A DNA stretch of 64,000 nt from Pisolithus tinctorius (lineage: Eukaryota > Basidiomycota > Agaricomycetes > Boletales > Pisolithaceae), in contig JANFAH010000046.1 in assembly GCA_024663395.1 (NCBI GenBank), forward strand, positions 186,001 through 250,000, written 5' to 3'. How positions within the stretch are numbered: position 1 is the stretch's first letter; every line of letters begins with the position of its first letter. The position numbers and the translations under genes are program-made. The notes under the pieces were generated by a model, which was not told where the DNA came from, did no database searches, and was given only the letters and a program-made list of their open reading frames with translations. Shown here in pieces: positions 58,485 to 64,000 of this stretch.

Positions 58485-59180
58485 TGTGAGTCAAAGTGTA
58501 GAAAGCTGGTGAAAACCAAACAAATCCAACACAAAAGACAAATAAGAGCGAGTGGTGGTTTGCCTCCATGGAACCTGGAGTGCAGAAGAATCTAATATGG
58601 GGGGGAGTTCAAGTGGAGGTGCTCCTGGCACAAGTCGACAACAGGTTATGCAGGAGTAGACAAGCAAGTGATGACTGGACAGGGGATGCTGAACAGAGTG
58701 AAGGTGTTCAGCCAAAAGTGCTCTGGAATAATGGACTTGGATAAAAACATGCTCCTGGCACAAGTTGATGACAAGTTATGCAGGAGTGGGAGGATGACTA
58801 AGCACAACTGCTGACTAAGTGGGGGATAAAACTTCAGATAAGGAATGGAGGTAGATAGACCCCTTTGTGGAGCCTCAACTACCAATGATATGAATGAAGA
58901 CAGATAGACTCTTCCAAATGAGCCTCAACTGTCAACGATGAGATATGCTGAGCTGAACTGAACTGACTGCTGAGTGACTTCTGGACTGCTTGTTCACTTG
59001 GGTTGTAGCTAAGTACATGGGCATTTATATACTGTGGGGGGAGCACAGCTTGTGACAAACAAGGCACAAATGCTTGGTAAGTAATGAGTAAGGACTGAGT
59101 AATCATGATGAGTAAGTGAGAAATGAAAAGTAAGCAAGCAAAGAAGATTGGTAAGTATTGGCAATGAATGAGTCAAGGAC
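58485..59180 (-). mobile_element. Family-A LTR, truncated copy A4
   Basis: Begins TGTGAGTCAAAG like A3 and runs through the downstream blocks and the TATA box (near 59025, minus), stopping at AGTCAAGGAC where the D LTR starts. The remaining 1.15 kb is absent from the window, so D probably inserted here and the rest lies to the right. Confidence 0.78.
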
Positions 59181-59962
59181 TGTCAAAGTCAGACAACACC
59201 CCTGACCTCCTCTTAGGGTGGAGTTGAAGCAGGTTGGGCTGTGGAGTACAGTGGTCAAAGTCCAAAGTGAATCCAACCACTGGGTGGTGAGATATTCAAT
59301 GAACAGTGAGCAGAGGGGTATGGAGGAAAGTTTCAGAGGCTGAGGTCAAAGTCAGAGTCAGAGGTCAGAGGTTGGAGGTTGGATGAGAGGGCATTGGGTT
59401 CAGCTAGTGCACTGCCCCCTTGTGCAAGCTCAGCCCTCATATTTCAGAGGTGGAGCAGACTGAGAGGGAGTTGAAGGTGGGGACTTTATTTGATATTCAT
59501 ACTGATTACATCAGAGTACTACATGGCCTTATATATGATGTAGGTAAAGGGTGGTGCAGTGCAGAATGCAAACCAATAAGTGTATAATAGGTTAGCAGTC
59601 CCTCTGACACAAGGGATAGAGGGTAGGGACAACAGGGACCTTAACTGAGACAAGGAAACTACTACAATGAGGAAGAGAGGGTAAACACTGAAGTAGCAGA
59701 AGAATGGAGAAAACTGACACAAGGGTGGAACCCTATCTGGAATGCAGGGCCACAAGTCTGACAGCCCATGTGACCAACCTGAGGGTTGAGTTGAGTGGAG
59801 TTGGTTGGAACATGGACAGAGGACCTTGGGGAGGTGTGGAGATGTGTCAGGAGGGTTGGAGGAGCATGGGAACACATCAGAGGAGGGTGGAGAAGCATGG
59901 GAACATGTTGGAGGAGGGCAGAGTCAGTGTTAGGGGCTTATGTCAGTGTCATGGTCATGACA
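59181..59962 (-). repeat. 3' LTR of element D
   Basis: 782 bp, TGTCATGACC to TTTGACA in the minus orientation, matching solo LTR D1 (18293-19133). The TATA box CATATATAAGG is near 59535. The polypurine tract (AAGGGGGGGATAC, minus) is at 59963-59975. Confidence 0.85.
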
Positions 59963-60006
59963 GTATCCCCCCCTTAGGGCCTGAACCCCTGAAGGCCATA
60001 GCAAAG

Positions 60007-63000
60007 CTATGACAGAGGTGAGTAAGGTCCAGGTTTGTGAGGATAGCAAGCATGGTAAGCAGCCAATAACTCAGAGGCATGTTCTAACTCCATTGCCAGC
60101 ACTGAAGAGGTCTTGTCATCAGTGTTCTCATAGCCTGCCCAGCAGACTAGATACAGTAACTGACAATGGCAGTGGCAGCGATCCACCTTTGAGCTGAGGA
60201 TCTCCAAAGTCTCATACTCAAGGTCACCATCCACCTCAACAGGCAGAGGCAGAGGTTGGTGCTGATCAGGGAAGGGGTTCAGAGTAGCAGGCTCTAACTG
60301 CAACACATGAAAGACAGGGTGGATGGCCTGCATCACATCAGGTAAGTGGAGGGTGATGGAGTGTGTACCAGGCCTAGCTATGATAGCATAGGGGCCCAAG
60401 TTCTTCTCCACAAGTTTAGCTGAAGAGCAGGTGGAGCAGAAGTACTTGGCCTTGACATAAGCCTGGTCACTGACTTTGAACTCTGGTGGCGGAATGTGTC
60501 TAGCATCAGCCAGACCTTGATAGCAGAGTTGAGCAGCAGCCATCTCAGTGCAGAGGAAGTTGTGCAGGGCGGAAAGCTCCACAACATAGTTATGGGCCTT
60601 TGGAGAGGTGAGATCATGGTCAGAGTAAACTGACAAGTTTGGGTGGTATCCCTTATTAGCAAAAAAGGGAGAGACTCCAGTAGTAGCACTTGGTGCATTA
60701 TTACAAGCAAACTCTGCTAGTGGGAGTAACTCCAACCAATCTTCCTGCTGATAGTTGCAGTAGGTGCAGAGGTACTGCTTGAGGGTCTGATTCATGCACT
60801 CTGTTTGGCCATTGCCTTCTGGGTGGTAGCCCGATGTAAAATGAAGGCACATATCTAAGGCCTTTCTGAGGGAGTGGAAGAAGTGTGACACAAATTCTTG
60901 ACCCCTGTCAGAGGTGACATGAGCAGGTACTCCATGCTTGGAAAAGATGTGGGTAAGGAAGAGTTTTGCTAGGTCAGCAGAGGTGATGGAGTCATGGGTC
61001 AGAATGAACATGGTTTGTTTAGAAAGGCAGTCTACAACAACCAAGATGGCAGAGTAGCCTGTGGAGTTGGGGGGATGCTTGATGATATCCATGGAGATGG
61101 AGTTCCATGGCTTCTCAGGGATGGGAAGCTGCTTCAGTAGGCTGAAGGGGCAGTGACATGGGACCTTGCTGCAACCACAAGTGGTGCAGGACCTGACATA
61201 GTTTTTTACATCAGTGTGGAGGTTAGGCCATACATACTTGCAGTGAATAAGCTCTACAGTGTGGCTCTGTCCAAAGTGACCCACAAGTGGATGGTCATGT
61301 TTAAACCGAAGCACTTGGAGGCAGAGGCCATCAATGTCAGGGACAAAGATGTGGCCATCGAGGCAGAGGAGACCCTCACAGTCCAATGACCAGCAGAGGT
61401 CTGTCAGAGTTGGGAGATGGGAAGTGGAGATGGGGTCAGAGGACAGTGCAGAGATGATGTCAGCATGGAGCTGCTCAACATTGAAGATGATGGCAGCTCA
61501 GAGCACAGGGGCCAAGAGGTGGGTAGTACAGAGGGATGAAGTGAACTGTTCCTGGGTAAACACAGGGTGGAGGTTATGAGGGTTTACCTGCACATAGTCC
61601 TTATCCCCCTCTTTTGGGTAAACATCCCAGTGGCAGGTAAGTGCATCAGGCTTGGCTCCAAGGCAGCCAGGGCAGAAATGGATGGCTAGATTGAACTGGG
61701 AGAGGTACTCCAACCAATGAGCCTGATGGTGGGTTAGGACCTTAGAGGTGGAGAAATACTCCAAGTTTTTATGGTCAGTCACCACGTCAGCAGGGGTGGT
61801 GGAGCCTTCCAAGTAATGTTGCCAGTGGTGGAAGGCCTCAAAAATCACCAACAACTCCTTATCATGAGTGTCATAGTTGAGCTCCAGAGCAGTGAGTGTG
61901 TGGGAGTAAAAGGCAACTGGGCAGAGTTCACCATTGGAGCAGGTAATTTGAGAGGATACCTACAATGGCATAGTCCACTGCATCAATCTCAACTGTGACA
62001 GGGGCATCAGGCACCCAATGAGTAAGGATTGGAGTGGAGGTGAAGGCAGTCTTAAGGCAGAGGAAAGTGGAGTGGCATTCCTCAGAGAAGCTCCAAGGAG
62101 TGCCCTTCTGAGTGAGGTGGGTGAGCAGAACAACTATGCTGGAGTAGTTACCAATGAACTGACAATAGAAGTTTGCAAACCCAAGAAAGGATTGGATGTC
62201 TTTAACCTTGTGTGGTTCAGGCCAATTGCAAATGGACTGGACCTTATCAGTGGACATGGTCAGACTGGATGGGGAGAGGACATAGCCAAGGTACTCAACA
62301 GAGTCTTGGTGGAACTCACACTTTTCCAGCTTAGCAAAGAGGCTACGCTGGTGGAGGACCTCTTTTACATGTTGGCAATGCAGCTCCTTGTTGTGGGAGT
62401 AGATGAGGATGTCATCAAGGTAAACAACAACACAGACATTGAGCATGTTGGTGAAGATGCTGTTAACAAACTGCTGGAAAGCTGCTGGTGCATCAGTAAG
62501 ACTGAAAGGCATAACAAACCATTCATAGGAACCATAATGAGTGCAAAAGGTGGTTTTCGATTCATCACCATCACCAATTCAGACTAAGTGGTAGGCATGG
62601 TGGAGGTCAATTTTATTATAGATTTTAGCATGGCTAGGAGAATCAAGCAAGTTGGAGATGAGAGGAAGTGGGTAGCAGTCTTTCTTGGTGATTTTGTTGA
62701 GTCCTTGGTAATCCACACAGAGGTGGAGTGAGCCATCTTTCTTCTTAATGAAGAGGACAGGGGCACCATGGGTGGAGGTTGACTGTTTAATGGAACTGTA
62801 GCTGAGGTGCTCATCTATGAAGGTGTGGAGCACCTCTAGCTCGGGTGGAGAGAGGGAGTAGACAGTGCCTAGAGGCAGAGAAGCCCCTTCTTCAAGATCT
62901 ATATTTAAATTGAAGCTGTGGTGTAAAGGGAGCTCAGTAGCCTTTGCTTTACTAAGAACATCAGTGAACTCATGGTAGTCAGAGGGTACTGCAGAGTGAT

Positions 63001-63657
63001 CAGGAGGTGTGGAGGGCATTGAAGAGGCTCAGAGTTTCATATCTTCAGGGCAGAGGTGCAAGCAGAACTGTGGGGAGCCAGGAAGGGCACAGGCATGGAC
63101 AAAGGCTGCAGCTCCAATGAGAGAGATATGTGGAGCAGTGTGTGGCAAGCCAGCTGTCAGAGCAGGTGGTGGAGCAGATGGAGTGGAGGGTGTCAGTACT
63201 GAAGTGGAGGTTGCAACAGAAGGTGACAGAGGTGCCAAGGGTGTCAGCATTCTTTGTAACAATGGTTGGAATGAGATACTGCTCAGTACCCAGTCAATCG
63301 ACAGATTGTAGCAGGTGACCAGTTGTGTCCCAAGACCAATGAACAGGTGGAATCCAACAGAGTTACATAACAGGAAACAGATGTGACATTGCCACAGGCA
63401 AAGCAGATGGAGAAATCTACTACTTGGGAAATGGCAGTATTACTAGTACCATCAAACAGTCAGAGAGGAATAGGCAGAGAGACATTTTTCATTGGGATTT
63501 TATATTTTTTAACTAAAGAGGGGTTGACAAAACAGTGTGAAGAGCCTGAGTCAACCAGAGTGGTGAAAGTATCTATGGAGAAATCAGGAAGAGAAATAAT
63601 CAGAAGAAGAGAATTAGGGTCAGAAAGAGCAGATGTGTTGAGGTGGACTTCTGCATG
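60007..63657 (-). pseudogene. pol: Element D pol: protease to chromodomain
   Basis: The protease has LVDSGSSHCFVN near 63560-63525. RT has VLFIKKKDGSLHLCVDYQG and VVVYLDDILIYSHN near 62430-62400 (three codons deleted nearby, at VLHQRSLFAKL). RNase H: EIDAVDYAIVGILS near 61980-61945. The integrase (HDHPLVGHFGQ, CTTCGCSKV, SDRGQEF) is at about 61300-60890. The chromodomain region (EYETLEILSSKV then YLVCWAGYENTDDKTS) is near 60215-60100; the ORF ends at 60007. TGA at 63029-63031, 62579-62581 and 61498-61500 all sit at Arg-like positions. Frameshifts lie near 61945 and near 63317 (one C lost in the HNWLT motif). Confidence 0.85.
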
Positions 63658-63658
63658 G

Positions 63659-64000
63659 TGTTATGCTGACAACTTGTGTTGCGTCACAAATCAAGTGTGA
63701 TGTAGCACAAGCACATGATCGTGCAAGAAGTGACATGTTATTTAACTTCACTAGCGATAGCGCACTAGTCTTTGTCACCCAAAGTTGTACTGTCAAGTCC
63801 TTGTGGGTACAGCGAGCAGAGCTAAGGGGGATTGCAAAGTAGATTTTGAATGAGGTGCTGGTACAATACATGTGGGTTTATATAGGTATGTTGAGTACTT
63901 GCAGAACAATCATTCAAAAACATTTAAACGTCTACCTGCACCTCCAATAAGGCAGGACGAGTCACAGTGAGGCATTGCACAGCAGGGCCACTCATACAAC
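63659..64000 (-). repeat. LTR-like end of an unidentified element K, running off the window
   Basis: Starts TGTTATGCTGACA exactly where element D breaks off, and has a minus-strand TATA box (CTATATAAACC near 63875-63885). CpG is more frequent here than in the decayed neighbours (for example GATCGTGC, AGCGATAGCGC), suggesting a younger insertion. Only one end is visible, so the call is tentative. Confidence 0.4.

Larger units (their letters stand above)
59181..63658 (-). mobile_element. Chromovirus D (Ty3/Gypsy), truncated at its 5' side
   Basis: The 3' LTR (59181-59962) is followed on the minus strand by chromodomain, integrase, RNase H, RT and protease up to 63657. Gag and the 5' LTR are missing: the sequence changes at 63659 to an unrelated LTR-like end. 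Confidence 0.83.

Noticed and set aside
1..64000. CRISPR arrays, rRNA or tRNA genes
   Set aside because: No direct-repeat/spacer pattern and no recognisable RNA gene was seen on either strand; the repeats present are LTRs, TIRs and minisatellites.

Overview
The window is a stack of transposable elements from a filamentous fungus, almost certainly an agaricomycete (Basidiomycota). Reasons: host-style genes carry 42-55 nt GT-AG introns with CTAAC/CTGAC-like branch sites; the transposase is the Tnp2 (CACTA/EnSpm) type common in mushroom genomes; and most of the rest is Ty3/Gypsy chromovirus sequence. I see no rRNA, tRNA, CRISPR array or housekeeping gene.

Layout. 1-9.8 kb: a decayed CACTA-type block with a multi-exon tnp2 pseudogene (minus, 9749-3255), a small spliced plus-strand gene (2446-3125) and a divergent spliced minus-strand gene (2317 to about 490). 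The transposase is split by an 867-bp inverted-repeat element (5834-6700) and an 1850-bp solo LTR of family A (7137-8986). 10.7-11.8 kb: a four-exon gene for a Zn2Cys6-like protein. 13.1-21.9 kb: chromovirus C (minus, 5' LTR kept) carrying a solo LTR of family D. 21.9-34.6 kb: Gypsy element F, split in its reverse transcriptase by a complete chromovirus E (22831-32234, TSD ACCAC); the 5' LTR of E is itself split by a family-A solo LTR. E carries an antisense spliced gene for a Zn2Cys6-like protein between pol and the 3' LTR.

34.6-55.9 kb: a Gypsy gag-protease relic (G) is cut just before its Asp-Ser-Gly active site by a foldback DNA element X (35244-55835, 8-bp TSD TCAAATGT). X was invaded by a Tc1/mariner-like foldback element and by chromovirus H2 (37922-54262, TSD GCACC). 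H2 received a sister copy H1 in its gag (39185-49071, TSD CCCAT). H1 received another family-A solo LTR and a second mariner-like foldback element. 55.9-64 kb: truncated elements in series: J (with a same-family solo LTR inside), A4, D and the edge of an LTR K.

How the parts work: the retroelements are gag-protease-RT-RNase H-integrase-chromodomain elements. E/J, H and C each have, next to the 5' LTR, a 9-10 nt sequence complementary to their own predicted mRNA start, which implies Tf1-like self-priming. E, F and J share a -1 frameshift site, A AAA AA(A/T) TAG, between gag and pol. Nearly every coding copy is dead. Nonsense codons are mostly TGA where the family or a sister copy has Arg (CGA), as expected of CpG deamination or RIP-like decay. 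Boundaries, TSDs and motif pairings were read from the sequence; family names rest on recalled protein families and no database search was run.
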